A stretch of 64,000 bases of DNA from Taxillus chinensis (GCA_023512835.1 CM042092.1:26857543-26921542); one strand, 5' to 3'; shown: positions 1-11,019, counted from the first letter of the stretch. A program made the numbers and translations. The notes: generated from the sequence alone by a model not told the origin.

Positions 1-269
1 TTAATGATGTGCTCGTATTGATTATACTATTGTCTGTTTGTGATTTGTTCTTCTTTGATAATTGATTGGGATTCACTGAAAATGCCAGTATGCTAGTTTA
101 AACCTGAGGAGTCTAAGTGAATGACCACATGAATTGGTGAATAGAATATGGGGCTTAGAGACCTCATTATTTGTGTGGCGGACTTGGTTCTGCCTATTGA
201 TTTAAATAATTTGATTGTTTGACTAGTGTGCAGTAGTTAATAAATATTGTTGATATGTGTTGGTGCAGA
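1..269 (+). other. G1 untranslated leader before gag
   Basis: AT-rich sequence without an ORF between the (absent) 5' LTR and the gag start at 270. By position it is the 5' leader of G1. I see no primer-binding site here, so the LTR/PBS boundary must be left of position 1. Confidence 0.6.
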
Positions 270-1400
270 ATGGCACCTAAGACTAGGGCTCAAGGTCCAG
301 CAGAGGAGCTATCCATTCAGTCCGAATCACAAGGAGAGCCGAGTTCTCCAGTACCTGCCTTGGGTTCAGATATTGCTGCTCAGATTGGGGCTTAAATATT
401 GAGCCAAATCCAGGGTGCCATGCAGGGTACCATGAGGGAGGTGGCCAGAGAAGTGATGCAGGAGGAGCCGAGGAGGCAGCGAGCAGCCTCGGCGGGAGCA
501 ACGAGCGGGGACGTTCTAGAGGAGAGCCAGCCACGCTCATGATAAGACCGCCCGCAATACCTATCGATCCGGGTGAGTCGGTTCTGGCGCGGCCGACGAA
601 ATTTGAGGCGAATACGAGACCTGATGAGGCCGAGGAGTGGGTCAAATGGACAGAAGACATCTTCGAGTTGATCCAGGTGCCCGAAGAGGCTAAGGTCCGC
701 TTAGCCACACATTTCCTAGTAGGTGGGGCCCGTAGGTGGTGGGACGCTGTGAAGCATGTTCACGAGAGCCCGATGGCATGGGAGGACTTCGTGGAGCTCT
801 TTTACACAGAGTATTTCCCTCGCTCTATGCAGAAGATGAGGCGACGGGAATACTTCACACTGGAGCAGGGCAGTCGGACTGTGACAGAGTATGTCACTGC
901 TTTCACCGAGCTAGGGAGATTTGCCCCGAGTCATGGAGGGTTGAGGCTAATAAGACCCAGGATTTCATTGATGAGCCGAGACCATCACTCAGGAGGGGAT
1001 CGAACATGATGGAGTTGACCACGTACGGTGACGCGATCAACAAGGCACTTATTGGAGAGCGGGACTTAAACCAAATCGGGACTCGAAAACCAGGGAGCTC
1101 ATCGGGGCCTAGCCAAAAGAGGCCAAGGGAGGAGCATTCCGTGGGACAGGGGGATAAGAAGCCGGTGCTCAATTTCTCACAAACGGGGAACTCAAGCAAC
1201 GGTCTACCTTACGGTTTCGGGGACATGTCGATCTTGTGGACTTCGGGGGACACAAGGAGGTAGATTGTAGGCGGAAGAGTGGCAACCCACTCAAGTGCTT
1301 TCGATGTGGGGACCGGGACACGGGATAGGAGAGTGTCCTTCTGCTAGTTCAGCTAGTGTTGCGGGGCCACATCGACCTCGTGACCAGTGACAGAGGAGCG
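270..1400 (+). pseudogene. G1 gag (capsid/nucleocapsid), broken
   Basis: The ATG at 270 begins MAPKTRAQG, a start typical of chromovirus gags. A stop (TAA) at 392-394 and further frameshifts break it. Positions 540-960 encode a retrotransposon gag domain with recognisable runs such as EAEEWVKWTEDIF and GGARRWWDAV. Near 1290-1340 a nucleocapsid zinc knuckle begins CFRCGD but loses frame one base later, before its His and last Cys. The product would package element RNA in the cytoplasm. The lesions rule out a normal protein. Confidence 0.85.
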
Positions 1401-1599
1401 GTGCTCCTTATCGGAGACCACCTCGGTCGGGCGATCGGTACGGGGACGGCTCGCTACTCGGCCAGCCTCAGGTGGGAGGCCTAGGCTCGAAGGGACAGAA
1501 TGATCGAGCTATGATGAGTCGGGCCAGCGGCGGTGTGCGAAGGGGGAGGAACTATGCTATCACCGATAGAGAGGCAGAAGTTCCACCAGTGGACGAGGC

Positions 1600-2153
1600 G
1601 AGTCAGGGGCCAGCTGCTGTGGGAGAGGTACGATTTTGGTTTCACGCACTATTTGTACTGTTTTGATTGATACTGGTGCTACACACTCATTCATTGCGCA
1701 CTCCACTGTAGAGGGACTAGAGTTGGATTGATACACCCATAGGGGGCCTGGTGGTGATTGATAGGTCTGTTCGGGATGTGAGGTTACTCTTGGAGGTGTT
1801 GACCTCCGCTGTAACCTATTTGTGATGCACTTCGATGCCTTTGATGTGATATTGGGTATGGACTGGTTGACCCGTGTAGAGGCGGTGATTAAGTGTTACA
1901 GGCAACGAGTGACCTTCCTCATACCAGAGGGCACTCGAGGCACTTTCATGGGTGAGTGGTCTGATGATGCATACAAGTTGGGGCCTTTGAGGCAAGGATG
2001 GGGTGATGTAACCCATCAGTTAGCCAGTCTGACTCTTGTTGACACCCAGCGGGAGAGTAAAGCGGAGTTACCCAAAGTGGTGGATCAGTTTCCGACGTGT
2101 TTCCCGAGGACTTGGTTGAATTACCACCAAAGAGAGAGGTGGACTTCTCGATA
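1600..2153 (+). pseudogene. G1 aspartic protease domain, broken
   Basis: Retropepsin-type protease that would cleave the Gag-Pol polyprotein. The active-site motif DTGATHSF is at about 1669-1692 with the catalytic Asp codon at 1669-1671. The flap and second half (FDVILGMDWL and downstream) are read from 1822. A frameshift near 1720-1740 separates the halves. It is followed directly by the connection to reverse transcriptase. Confidence 0.85.
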
Positions 2154-2960
2154 GAGTTCTTACCCGGACAAGACCTATCGATTAGCGGGCTATAGGATGG
2201 CACCAGTTGAGCTTCGAGAGCTCAAGAGGCAGATTGACGATCTTTTGGCGCATGGTTTTATTAGACGGAGTAGTTTACCTTGGAGTGCTCTGGTGTTATT
2301 TGCCAAAAAGGCGGATGGTTCTCTTCGGTTGTGTATTGACTACTGACGGTTGAACCAGGTTACAGTGAAGAACAGATACCCCCTACCGAGGATCGATGAT
2401 TTGTTTGATCAGTTCAGGGGTGCCCGTTGGTTTTCCAAGATTGATTTGAGATCTGGATACCATCAGTTGCGTGTACGGGAGTCAGACATCTTGAAGACAG
2501 CCTTCAGCTGCAGATATGGCCATTATGAGTGGCTAGTGATGCCCTTTGGGCTCACAAATGCCCCGGCGGTGTTTATGGGGTTGATGAATCTGATCTTTAC
2601 ACCTTACCTTGATCAGTTCGTGGTGATCTTTATAGATGACATCTTGATTTATTCCCGGACAGAGAGCGAGCATGAGGAGCATTTGCATGTGGTGTTGCTG
2701 ACGTTGAGGGACCATAGACTATATGCAAAATTTACGAACTGTGATTTTTGGTCAGTAGCGGGTGAAATTTTTAGGGCACGTGGTATCATCGAAGGGTATC
2801 ACTGTGGATCCTGGCAAGATTGAGGTAGTGATATCTTGGAAGAGGCCAACGAACGTCTTTGAGATTTGGAGTTTTCTGGGGTTAGCCGGTTATTACAGGA
2901 GGTTTGTGAAGGACTTCTCCCGTTTAGCTGCACCGATGACTAGCTTGACTCGAAAAGGAG
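2154..2960 (+). pseudogene. G1 reverse transcriptase, broken
   Basis: Ty3/gypsy reverse transcriptase. Visible blocks are the [16 protein letters not shown] region (in-frame TGA at 2344-2346), [23 protein letters not shown], the [12 protein letters not shown] block and the catalytic FIDDILIYS at about 2629-2655. The segment then runs into FLGHVVSS and [12 protein letters not shown], the thumb/connection typical of this family, after a frameshift near 2770. Both catalytic Asp residues of the IDD motif are kept. Confidence 0.9.
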
Positions 2961-3495
2961 TACGATTTGTCTGGTCGGATGCTTGTGAGAATGCTTTTAG
3001 TCAGTTGAAGGCCAGATTGACTTCAGCACCTATCCTGGTCCTACCACATGAGGGTGTACCCTATGAGGTCTATTGTGATGCCTCAAATGTTGGTCTGGGT
3101 TGTGTACTCATGCAGGAAGGACGGGTAATTGCTTATGGTTCCCGTCAGTTGAGGACCCATGAGAAGAATTACCCTACGCACGATTTGGAGCTAGGCGCAG
3201 TGATCTTTGCATTAAAGAGTCGGCAAGACTATCTTCTTGGGGGAGAAGTTTGTGGTATTCACTGACCACAAGAGCTTGCGAGACATCTTCTCTCGGCGGG
3301 ATTTGAATCTCCGACGAGGCGTTGGGTGGAGTATATGCGCAGGTTCAGTTTGATCTTCAGTATACACCCGGGAAGGGAAATGTAGTAGCTGATGCCTTGA
3401 GCCGGAAGAGCCAGGCAATGGTGGCTTTCTGTGCTATTAAAGAATGGGAGATGATGGGGCAACTAGCTGCTCTGAGGTTACAGCCAGTGTAGGGC
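2961..3495 (+). pseudogene. G1 RNase H domain, broken
   Basis: Gypsy-type RNase H that would remove the RNA strand during cDNA synthesis. The segment [14 protein letters not shown] carries the first catalytic Asp, followed by [20 protein letters not shown] and a frameshift near 3240-3260 before FTDHKSL. The later YTPGKGNVVADALSR block is at about 3360-3405 in another frame. Confidence 0.85.
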
Positions 3496-4400
3496 GTAGT
3501 GCAGGGTATGCTGAGTGTGGTTATAGCAGGTGCTGAGTCGTTGCATCAGGTTATTGAAGGTCGGTTGGGGGATGTTGAGTGTGAGGTCATCCGGGATCAG
3601 ATTCGATCTGCCGTACTTCCCACGGATTGGACGAAGATTCCGACCATGTTTTCTTGTTATCGAGGTCGATTGTTTGTTCCATCTCCTCTTCGGGAGGCAG
3701 TTTTACGGGAATTTCATCATTCTCGTTTGGCTGTTCATCCTAGAGGAACGAAGATGTATCATGCTGTTCGGCAACTGTTCTGGTGGTCGGGCCTTAAGAA
3801 AGCCATTGCGGAGTTTGTTCGACGGTGCTTGACATGCCAGCAGGTCAAGGCCGAGCATTTGCGGTCCGCCAGGTGAGTTGCGGTCATTACCGTGCCGGAG
3901 TGGAAGTGGGATCATGTGACTATGGACTTCGTCACAGGGCTTCCTCGTTCTAGAGGTCATGATACTATTTGGGTTGTTGTTGACCGTTTGACGAAATCGC
4001 CCACTTTATTCCGATTCGTGAGACCGATCCGGTCCGGACCTTGGGACAGCGTTATATCGATGTGATAGTACGATTGCACGGTGTGCCGTTATCAATCGTT
4101 TCTGATAGGGATGCTCGGTTCACTTCACAGTTCTGGCGGCAGCTACAACGTGCTTTGGGCACCCGAGTGAATTTGAGTACGGCTTACCACCCTCGGACGG
4201 ATGGCCGGTCCGAGTGCACTATCTGATTCTCGAGGATATGCTCCGTGCTTGTGTGTTGGATTTTGGAGGTTGTTGGGAGGCTGACCTTCCCTTGGTGGAG
4301 TTCTCTTACAACAACAGCTATCGGCTACGATAGGGATGGCGCCATATGAGGCATTGTATGGGTGACCATGTCGCTCCCCTCTCGTGTTGGGCCCAGGCAG
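3496..4400 (+). pseudogene. G1 integrase, broken
   Basis: Retroviral-type integrase. The HHCC zinc-binding region is read at about 3700-3850 (FHHSRLAVHPRGTKMYHAV to RRCLTCQQVK). Catalytic-core pieces follow: [13 protein letters not shown] near 3910-3945 and [13 protein letters not shown] near 4097-4135, then [12 protein letters not shown] where the catalytic Glu is expected. Frameshifts at about 3875, 4010 and 4225 break the chain. Confidence 0.85.
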
Positions 4401-4966
4401 GGAGGCGATTGTTTTGGGTCCCGATATGGTTCAGGAGACTACGATTTGGTTCAGGTGATCCGGCAACGGATGTTGACGGCCTAGAGTCGACATAAATCAT
4501 ATGCCGACAAACGGCGACGACCGCTTCAATTCGTCGTAGGGGATCGTGTCTTCTTGCAAGTCTCGCCACGACGGGGGCACGGGCGGTTTGGGCGAGGTTC
4601 CAAACTCTCACCTCGATTTGTTGGTCCTTTTCCTGTCATTGCTGTTGTGGGAGCGATTTGCCTATCGAATGGAGTTGCCACCCGATCTAGCTCGTGTTCA
4701 TGATGTTTTCCATGTCTCCCACCAGGAAATATTACCCGGATCCTTCCCATGTGCTCGATTGGCGTCAAGTAGAGCTAGCGATGATGGTTCCGTCATAGAG
4801 GCACCAGTTCAGATTTTAGACCGGCGGGAGCAGGTCTTGCGAGGCAAGGCGATTCCGTTGGTCCGAGTTTTGTGGCGCCACCGTCATATGGAGGAGCAGA
4901 CCTAGGAGCGCGAGAGTCGGATGCGTGTTCTTCACCCCCGAGCCGTTCGAGGACGAACGGTCCTAA
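4401..4966 (+). pseudogene. G1 integrase C terminus with chromodomain-like tail
   Basis: After the integrase core, the reading frames give a GPF-type region and the motif VHDVFHVS with a Pro-Asp-Pro-Ser-like stretch, then [29 protein letters not shown]. This matches the C-terminal end of chromovirus integrases, where a chromodomain-like module is thought to steer insertion into heterochromatin. The frame ends at a TAA at 4964-4966 just after a TTCGAGGACGAA (Phe-Glu-Asp-Glu) run. Confidence 0.75.
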
Positions 4967-5207
4967 GGTGGGGAGGATGTCAAGATCTTCAATCATGCAT
5001 TGAGGTAGTTAACCTTGTTGTTTTGTTTGTTGTGCTTATGGTTGTTAATATTTTTGTGTGAATTGTTTTGTTGATTGGTTACCTTGTTTGTGGGTGTTGT
5101 TTTGTTTATCTTGTTAGTTAGAGCTATCCTTTTGTTAGCCGGGGGAGTACTACCTCGTAGTGGCTGACTTGTCTTTTCGAGGACGAAAAGTCCTAAGGTG
5201 GGGAGGA
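4946..5207 (+). promoter_or_regulatory. G1 duplicated pol-end/polypurine tract region
   Basis: The block TTCGAGGACGAA followed by GGTCCTAAGGTGGGGAGGATGT occurs near 4948-4980 at the end of pol and again at 5177-5210 just before the LTR. The second copy forms the inverted repeat CTTTTCGAGGACGAAAAG (7-bp arms, 4-base loop) followed by the purine-rich GGTGGGGAGGA that abuts the LTR. The latter is the expected plus-strand primer. Positions 4981-5160 between them hold no gene. Confidence 0.8.
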
Positions 5208-5573
5208 TGTAAAGGCCCGTGCACTGTGTTAGGCCCGAATAGAGTTTGGAATATTTCTTCGACGAGTGTGGCCGAGCCTCGAGCGTTGAGTTATTATTAA
5301 TATTATTTTAATATTCGGGTTTGTTGATGTGCGTTATTATTATTATAATTATTTTAATATTTTGGGTCTACAATTATTATGATGTTAATATTATTAAATA
5401 TTATTATTTAAATATTTAAGTTGTTACATTGGAAATATTATTGTTACTACAAATATTTTAATATTGAGATGGTAAATTTTGATTATAACGTTATTAATTG
5501 TTAAAATGGATTATTATTATTATTATTATTACAATTTATATTATTGTTATTATTATTATGATTAATAAATTGG

Positions 5574-5580
5574 TATAAAA
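5574..5580 (+). promoter_or_regulatory. TATA box in G1 LTR
   Basis: TATAAAA within GGTATAAAAGGAGG, followed by an AAACCCTA-type stretch. Its position in the first quarter of the LTR suits the U3/R promoter. A functional start is inferred, not shown. Confidence 0.6.
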
Positions 5581-5863
5581 GGAGGAGTTAGGGTAGAAAC
5601 CCTACATTCCGTTTGGTGCACGATTTGACAGAGAGGCGCGAAGGGTTTGAAGTAACCGTTCAATCAACCTTTCCAAACCAAATCCAGGTAGGTGATTTTT
5701 GATTATCTCGTTATCTGGTGGCATGAACACGGAGTTAGAATTTTGTATCCATTGATTTTATGGGTCTGGATACGTATTGATTGTTTTAATACACTCGGAA
5801 GTGTATTTGGCGTTCGGCGTTGCGTCGTGTCGAGGATGCTATAGCGTGTCATCGGCGTTGGGT

Positions 5864-5955
5864 TCAGGCAGCGTCACGGGCGACAGTTTCAGGTAGTGTC
5901 ACGGGCGATGGTCTCAGGCGGCGTCACGGGCGACGGTCTCAGGCGGCATCGGGGG
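5864..5955 (+). repeat. 25-bp minisatellite in G1 LTR
   Basis: Three full units plus a partial one, each of the form TCAGGCGGCGTCACGGGCGA plus five bases. They sit in a GC-rich island inside an otherwise AT-rich LTR. The open frames across it are by-products of the 25-bp period and GC content. Confidence 0.8.
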
Positions 5956-7415
5956 TGCCGGTTGAAGCGCCACGGCCGGACTGTCGAGTCCTCGCGTGCC
6001 CGTGGAGATGTGTTGGAAGGGGAGAGCGGGAGTGGGCGTGGCGTCGGCATCGGCGTGGGCGTGGCGTGGGCGTCATGCGCGAAGAGAAGGGGAGCCGCCG
6101 TTTGTGCGCTGGATCGGAGGGGGCAGCGCTAGGTGCCGCCGCCCGGTAAGCCCACCAACCCTAGCGTTGGTGGGTGGGCTGGCTGCGCGCGCGTGTATAA
6201 TATTTATAATTATATATATATAGTTATTTATTAATATATATATATATGTATGTAAATGATGCTTAATATTCTTTTTAGTCAAGATGTAAGCACTTATATA
6301 TATATTATTTGGGATTTTTGTTATGACGTTGGAATTATTTAGATTTTCATGAATATTTTTGTTAGTTGATATGTTAAAAACACTTGTGGGGCTTATTATC
6401 ATAGTGTGAATAATTTTTTTTTAAAAAATTATTATTAAGCTTGATATGATCAATTTGGCATCTAAAAACAAAATTATTATCTACACCGTGATATCATCAA
6501 TTTGACATTAAGAATTTTATCTGGTGGCTTGATATTAATTGTTAGATAACCACACACATGCATTTACACATATGTATAGATTGTGGTTCGTTACTATTGG
6601 TTTGATGAACTAATTGTGATAGATTAATGTTATTTAATATGTGTGTAAGTTATGCGATGAAATTAGTTGGGTTAACCGTGGGTCCCACATAAGGTCGGGC
6701 AAGTGGCCACAGTCCCCTATGTGGCTGGTTAGCCCAAGTCCCCTATGTGGGAGGTTGTCGTTAGGGACACCATTGGTCCCACATATGGCGATCCTGGTAG
6801 TGATCTGTGTTCCCTGGAGTTGGTAGCGGGAATTCCATGGTTTACCAACGTGAGCCTTAAATGAGATGTAATGGTTTGTGTTTGGATGGTATTTATTTGT
6901 GTTGGAATGTGACACTACACAAGCACATGCATACACCGATCATATAGACCTAGGAACTTGAGTAAGGGATAGTGGAGATGGGAGTCACCTACTTGGTACT
7001 CGTGCTCACCCTACTTTATTTCTTTTTTTTTTGCTCCCACAGTCGTAGGAGAGTATTTGGTGGAGTCATAGCAGAGCTGGGTTGGAGCATTTTCGGTGTA
7101 GGGTTCGATTTGTGGACTTATTTTTTTTACCTTTGATTATTTATTTTCCGGACATGGGTCCGTGACGATTGTATTAACTCGGATAGGCTGGCCCTGTTAC
7201 TTTGTGTTATGGGTGTTAAATGAATTCAAGTAGTAATGATTACACCGATAATCATTGTTTGATTGCATGTATCCGGATCATTGGTAGGTACAATGCTACC
7301 CCGTTGTAGTATTGTACAGGAGTGGGTCGGTCTCCAACCCCTCCGCCCCTGGGAGTGGGCATGGGGAAGTCACATTCCTGGTTCTCGTGGGTTTCGGATT
7401 CCGGGGGGCGTGACA

Positions 7416-7825
7416 TCGAATGGGGGCAAGATGGACACACATCGCCGCTCAGAAATTGAGGAGGCATAGGCCTTTGCAGCAGCAAGAATGCTCCCATCAA
7501 CATCATTCGGATGAAATTCCGCGTATGATGGGAGGAAGGTGATAGTGCCAGATGGAACAGCAGGAGCAGCAGCATTAGGAGAGGTGGTCTGGCTAGTAGA
7601 GAAACGGCTGCGTTTAGGCACCGGGAAACCCGGAGGAAGAGCAAGTGTAGACCGTTTGCGAGAAGCATCGCCAGAGGAAGTGGAAGGATCAGATAACTTC
7701 TCCCCCGGTTTGGCAGATCGGCAAGAGTGGGAGGGGCAAGTCACGACTTGGGTTAAGTTCGTGATAGAAGCAGACAAGCCCTAAAGAGATGTGGCAATCA
7801 TCTCGAGCTTCTGATCCAAGGAGAG
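7416..7825 (-). pseudogene. Older copia copy: left remnant of Ulp1-type extra ORF
   Basis: The minus-strand frame from about 7777 reads a Ser/Pro-rich linker (LPPGFPVPKRSRF) and then AKAYASSISERRC, which lines up with the copia A extra ORF at 9014-9300. This is the continuation of the ORF fragment at 60479-62100: the two were separated by the insertion of copia A, which duplicated GAGAG (7821-7825 and 60479-60483). The other end is cut by the G1 LTR at 7415. The Ulp1-like catalytic part is missing from the window. Confidence 0.8.
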
Positions 7826-8146
7826 TGATGGTCCCTTGGAGCCTAGGGGGGGGGGGGTGGTGGTGAATAGGCTCTTATCGAAACTCTTTCTAATCTCTTA
7901 AGTTCTTAGTCCGCATGAATGTCCCTTATTCCGTATGTATTGGTGACTTGGTTATTTACCAAGTGTTTGACGACACTCACTCTTGTCTGGATCAGGATTA
8001 TGTATCCTGTCCTTAGCTTTGCTCTCACGAGTGTATCTCCGGATTAATAACATATCTTCTGCAACGATCAAAGAAACACAAAAGATCTCAGATCAAATTA
8101 CATAAGGCTTTATCAGCATTATCCAAATTCTAGGCTTGATCCAACA
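7826..8146 (-). repeat. Copia A 3' LTR with large internal deletion
   Basis: In minus orientation it runs from TGTTGGATCAAGCC at 8146 to CCATCA at 7826. Only 321 bp remain, against about 1.2 kb for the 5' LTR. The join lies at a TTAAG shared by both flanks near 7893-7898, so about 890 bp including the ACGGAGTAAGG repeat array are missing. A run of 12 or more G occurs at 7846-7858. Confidence 0.85.
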
Positions 8147-8161
8147 ATCTCCCCCAATTAT
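8147..8161 (-). promoter_or_regulatory. Copia A polypurine tract
   Basis: On the minus strand AATTGGGGGAGAT directly precedes the LTR start TGTTGGATC, the expected position of the plus-strand primer for reverse transcription. Confidence 0.8.
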
Positions 8162-8289
8162 GGATATGCCCAAACCCTTTGTAATCTGATCTGGTAAGCA
8201 GTGCAAAAAGATAACATACAAAATACGCATCACAACCAATTTCATTCATCAGCAACAGAATACAATTCAGCCTTTATACAAGATTTTCA

Positions 8290-9051
8290 TTAAGGTATAT
8301 AAGGCTTACTATACTTGAAGATCATAGTTGCTGCTTTCTCTCTAAGCTCCATTGTCTGCTTCATCGTATAAGTGGTGTGTTGGCTCCAAGATTTGTCCAC
8401 AGTTAAGAATGACTTGATGAAGTAACAGACAAAGGCCCCGCAGCTATCTCTATCCGGATGTTGTGGCACTTGCTTCTTGCCCCAGAATGTCGCCTTCAGC
8501 TTCTCAGTTGGACTCAAGGGTGTGATGCCCAACTCTTCATATAATCCAGCTTTCTTCACAATTCTTGGTCGACCTAAGACATAGTGGTTCCCATTGATTC
8601 TTTCTTACATAATGCTCCATAATCTAATGAGAATCAATCAGAATTATTTGTTTGGACTGAATCATGAAGACAGCCATCATGAAATGTGGCGACATGATCC
8701 GGTATGGAATGAGGATAGTTGAGAGAGTTTTCCATGGCTTGCTATCCTCAGCAGTTCCATCGATGAAGGACTGAATGAGATCTACACTGGGAAGATAGCC
8801 TTCATTCCAAGACACAGAGAACTTCAAACAAGTGCCCATCCTTGTATAGAGATGGAAACGACCTTATCTCCATTTTAGCAGCCCTAGAGAAGTTGTCAAT
8901 GTCTTCTGTTGTAAAGATTCCTTTTTCCGGACAAAGGGTCTGAATGTCGTCTGGGGAAAAAGGGTATAGGTCAGAGAGACATCTTCTCTTGGCAGAAGAC
9001 AAAGCATAGGACTTCATTGCCTTACGCATGCTTCCATCCGCATCAGAAGGG
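8290..9051 (-). pseudogene. Copia A extra ORF, C-terminal Ulp1-like cysteine protease domain
   Basis: Minus-strand frames (9029-8802, 8839-8624, 8559-8290) together read a C48/Ulp1-like peptidase domain, the fold of SUMO proteases. The His is in SPHFMMAVF, the Asp in ILIDSH, the Gln in VPQHPDRDSCGAF and the Cys in the same block (DSCG): a complete His-Asp-Gln-Cys set in the usual order and spacing. Breaks occur near 8820 and between 8624 and 8560 (a TAG after ILIDSH plus a frame change). It follows the plant transposon-type N-terminal region and lies inside the LTRs, so it belongs to the element and not to a host SUMO protease. Assignment rests on motifs seen by eye. Substrate unknown. Confidence 0.75.
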
Positions 9052-11019
9052 TCACACGCCGCGTATGATGGGAGGAAGGTGTCGATTGCGAGATGGAGAG
9101 GATGGAGGAAGAGGCTGCACTCGAGGAGCTTGGCTGAGAGAAGCGGCTACGTTTGGGGATTTGAACTCCCGGAAGTAATGAAGAGGCAGGCCACTTCTCA
9201 GCACGAGTGGATGGTTGTGGTGCAGGAGGAGCAGAAGGATCAGATGACACTCTCTCCCCCGGTTTGGCATATCGTCGGGAAGCAACCGGGAGGGCGAGCC
9301 ATCGTATGCGCCAGGTCCGTGAAGTAGGTAGACAAAGAATGGACGGACGAGGCAATGAGATCCATCTTCTGTTCCATGGAAGTGGAGGAATCAGTGAGAG
9401 CGGAGAGGAGTTGGGCGCCAAGTGCATCAACCTTGGCGGCGATGGCAGATATTTGGGCGCTATGAGCTTGAGCGTGTCGGTCTAGCTGGGCGGAGAGCAC
9501 AGCGTCGGAGTGGACCGTGCCAAAAGAAGCACGCCCAAGGACTAACTCGGGAGCTTTGGAAGACTCCCCCGCATGAACAGGAGCAGGAGTGCGCTGGGCA
9601 GAGGAGTCCGCAGGAGTATCACGCCGCAGAAGAGAAGGGGCATCCGGAGCATCGAGGCATCCGGAGCAGCAGACCCGCTTTGACCAGATAGGTCAACAAC
9701 GGGAATGGCGGCAGCAGGAGAAGAAGGTCCAGCCTTAGCAGGGGAAGAACTCCGTGCGGCATGGACCGGGATGGAAGGGGTAGGGAACTGCACATCTGGA
9801 ATGGAAGCCGGCGTAAGAAAGCCTTGGTCCAAGTTCCCGATGATCATGGTCTCCGGGGATTGGCTATGGCGCGTGTAAAACACCCGGAGATCGGTGTCAG
9901 GAATGGAGGCAGTGTGGGCAAGGCTGAAATGGAGCCATACGTCCGTTAAGGTGACGGCGGAGAGATGGTCAAGGTAATCTCGGGGTTGAGGCAGGGGACG
10001 CAAAGGGGCTTCTGGAGTAGATGCCGGGACATCAGCAATGATGGCAGCAACAGTGGTCTCAACCACGGCGAGAATGGCGGAAGTGGAGGGTGTGGGGACA
10101 TCGGCAGGCGAAGGGCCGAGGAAACAGGTTTAGGGACGCTGCGCTGAGAGGGCCCCGCAACCTCGGAAGGGTCGCCACGGACGCTGTGCTGGGAAGCCCG
10201 AGAAACGGAGGGTGCAGCAACAGACTGAATCGGGGAGGACCGGTGAGCAGAGCTGACCTCTGGGGCATGGCTGGTAGAGGGGTCACCAACAGAACTGCCT
10301 TGTTGTTCCGCGGCAGGGAGAGGGCGGAGAGCTGCAGAGGGACGACGGGCTGTCAGGTTCCCATCAGGCGTCAGATAGCGAAGGTAATAGGCCGGAGGGA
10401 ATGAAACAAAGATCGAGCGGGCGAAATGGTCCGGATGAAGATGCCGGAAGACAATGCTGAGTATGCGCCCGAAAGAACGGTTCTTGGGTCTAGTCTGCAG
10501 TAATCGGAACAAAAATGTCCCCCAGTCTATGGGAAGACCTTTGAAAATGCTGTACATGGCCAGAAGAAGGTCGTACGGAACGGAGTCCAGGGCGGATGTG
10601 CGAGCCAGTAAATATCGACTCAAGATGGTCGCCATACAGCGATAGCGACCTTGGAAGGACTTCACCTTGTATTCCTTGCCTTTGTAGGTGCAACCCATAG
10701 AAGCTGCCATGGGATCGGCATCGGGGCGCTGTGGTTCACCGGGGGGTAAATGGAGAGCAGCGCGGAGAACGGCGGGGTTAATGAGGATGGATTCACCGCA
10801 AACATTGGAAATGATGGAGTCGGTGGTACAACGAATCCGTTGGTAAAACTCGAGGATGTTGTCTATAAGCAGATCGACAGGATTGGAGATTAGGTCGAGT
10901 AGGTGAGAGGCTTCTAGAAGAGGGTGAATATCGGAAAACCAGTCCGGAGGGTTGGAGATAGCGCTCCAATCAACCAGATGGCCGGGATTAACGCCGGAAA
11001 GAGAGATTCTGGGTGCCAT
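9052..11019 (-). pseudogene. Copia A extra ORF, N-terminal plant transposon-protein-like region and linker
   Basis: Begins MAPRISLSGVNPGHLVDW at 11019 and stays open for 357 codons to 9946. The first 200 residues (NILEFYQRIRCT, VLRAALHLP, KSFQGRYRCMATILSRYLLAR, DSVPYDLLLAMYSIFKG) resemble the domain labelled putative plant transposon protein in many plant annotations. Then come a Ser/Pro/Ala-rich stretch, a frameshift near 10070, a short domain (DYLDHLSAVTLTDVWLHFSLAHTA), further frame changes near 9660 and 9280, and a helical, possibly coiled-coil part (LSAQLDRHAQAHSAQISAIAAKVDALGAQ, in pieces). The position after pol is where SIRE elements carry an env-like gene. I see no signal peptide or membrane segment, so envelope is not a safe name. 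Confidence 0.75.

Larger units (their letters stand above)
1..7415 (+). mobile_element. Chromovirus G1: Ty3/gypsy element, 5' end outside window
   Basis: Plus-strand Ty3/gypsy retrotransposon with domains in the order gag, protease, reverse transcriptase, RNase H, integrase and a chromovirus-type C terminus, then a polypurine tract and a 2.2-kb 3' LTR that starts TGTAAAGG and ends GGGGCGTGACA. The 5' LTR and primer site lie left of the window, so insertion age and the left target duplication cannot be read. The protein endings, long LTR and absence of an env ORF fit the Tekay/Del chromovirus lineage (family knowledge). The element ends inside the extra ORF of an older copia copy that resumes at 7416. 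Many stops and frameshifts make it non-autonomous. Confidence 0.92.
5208..7415 (+). repeat. G1 3' LTR
   Basis: About 2.2 kb, from TGTAAAGGCCCG just after the polypurine tract to GGGGCGTGACA at 7415. The first 370 bp are AT-rich with ATT-type repeats. A TATA box lies at 5574-5580, a GC-rich block with a 25-bp minisatellite at 5820-6160, and the rest is non-coding. The ends match those of the B and C chromovirus LTRs, but the G-box and inverted-repeat promoter module of B and C is absent. No gene is seen. Confidence 0.9.

Noticed and set aside
5820..6223. Overlapping plus-strand open frames (60-109 codons) in the G1 LTR
   Set aside because: Caused by a GC-rich, 25-bp-period minisatellite. They are Arg/Ala/Gly-rich in all frames and have no known domain.
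8290..9051. Host SUMO protease gene
   Set aside because: The domain lies inside copia A LTRs, continues an element ORF, has a polypurine tract and LTR right after it, and shows no introns or separate promoter.
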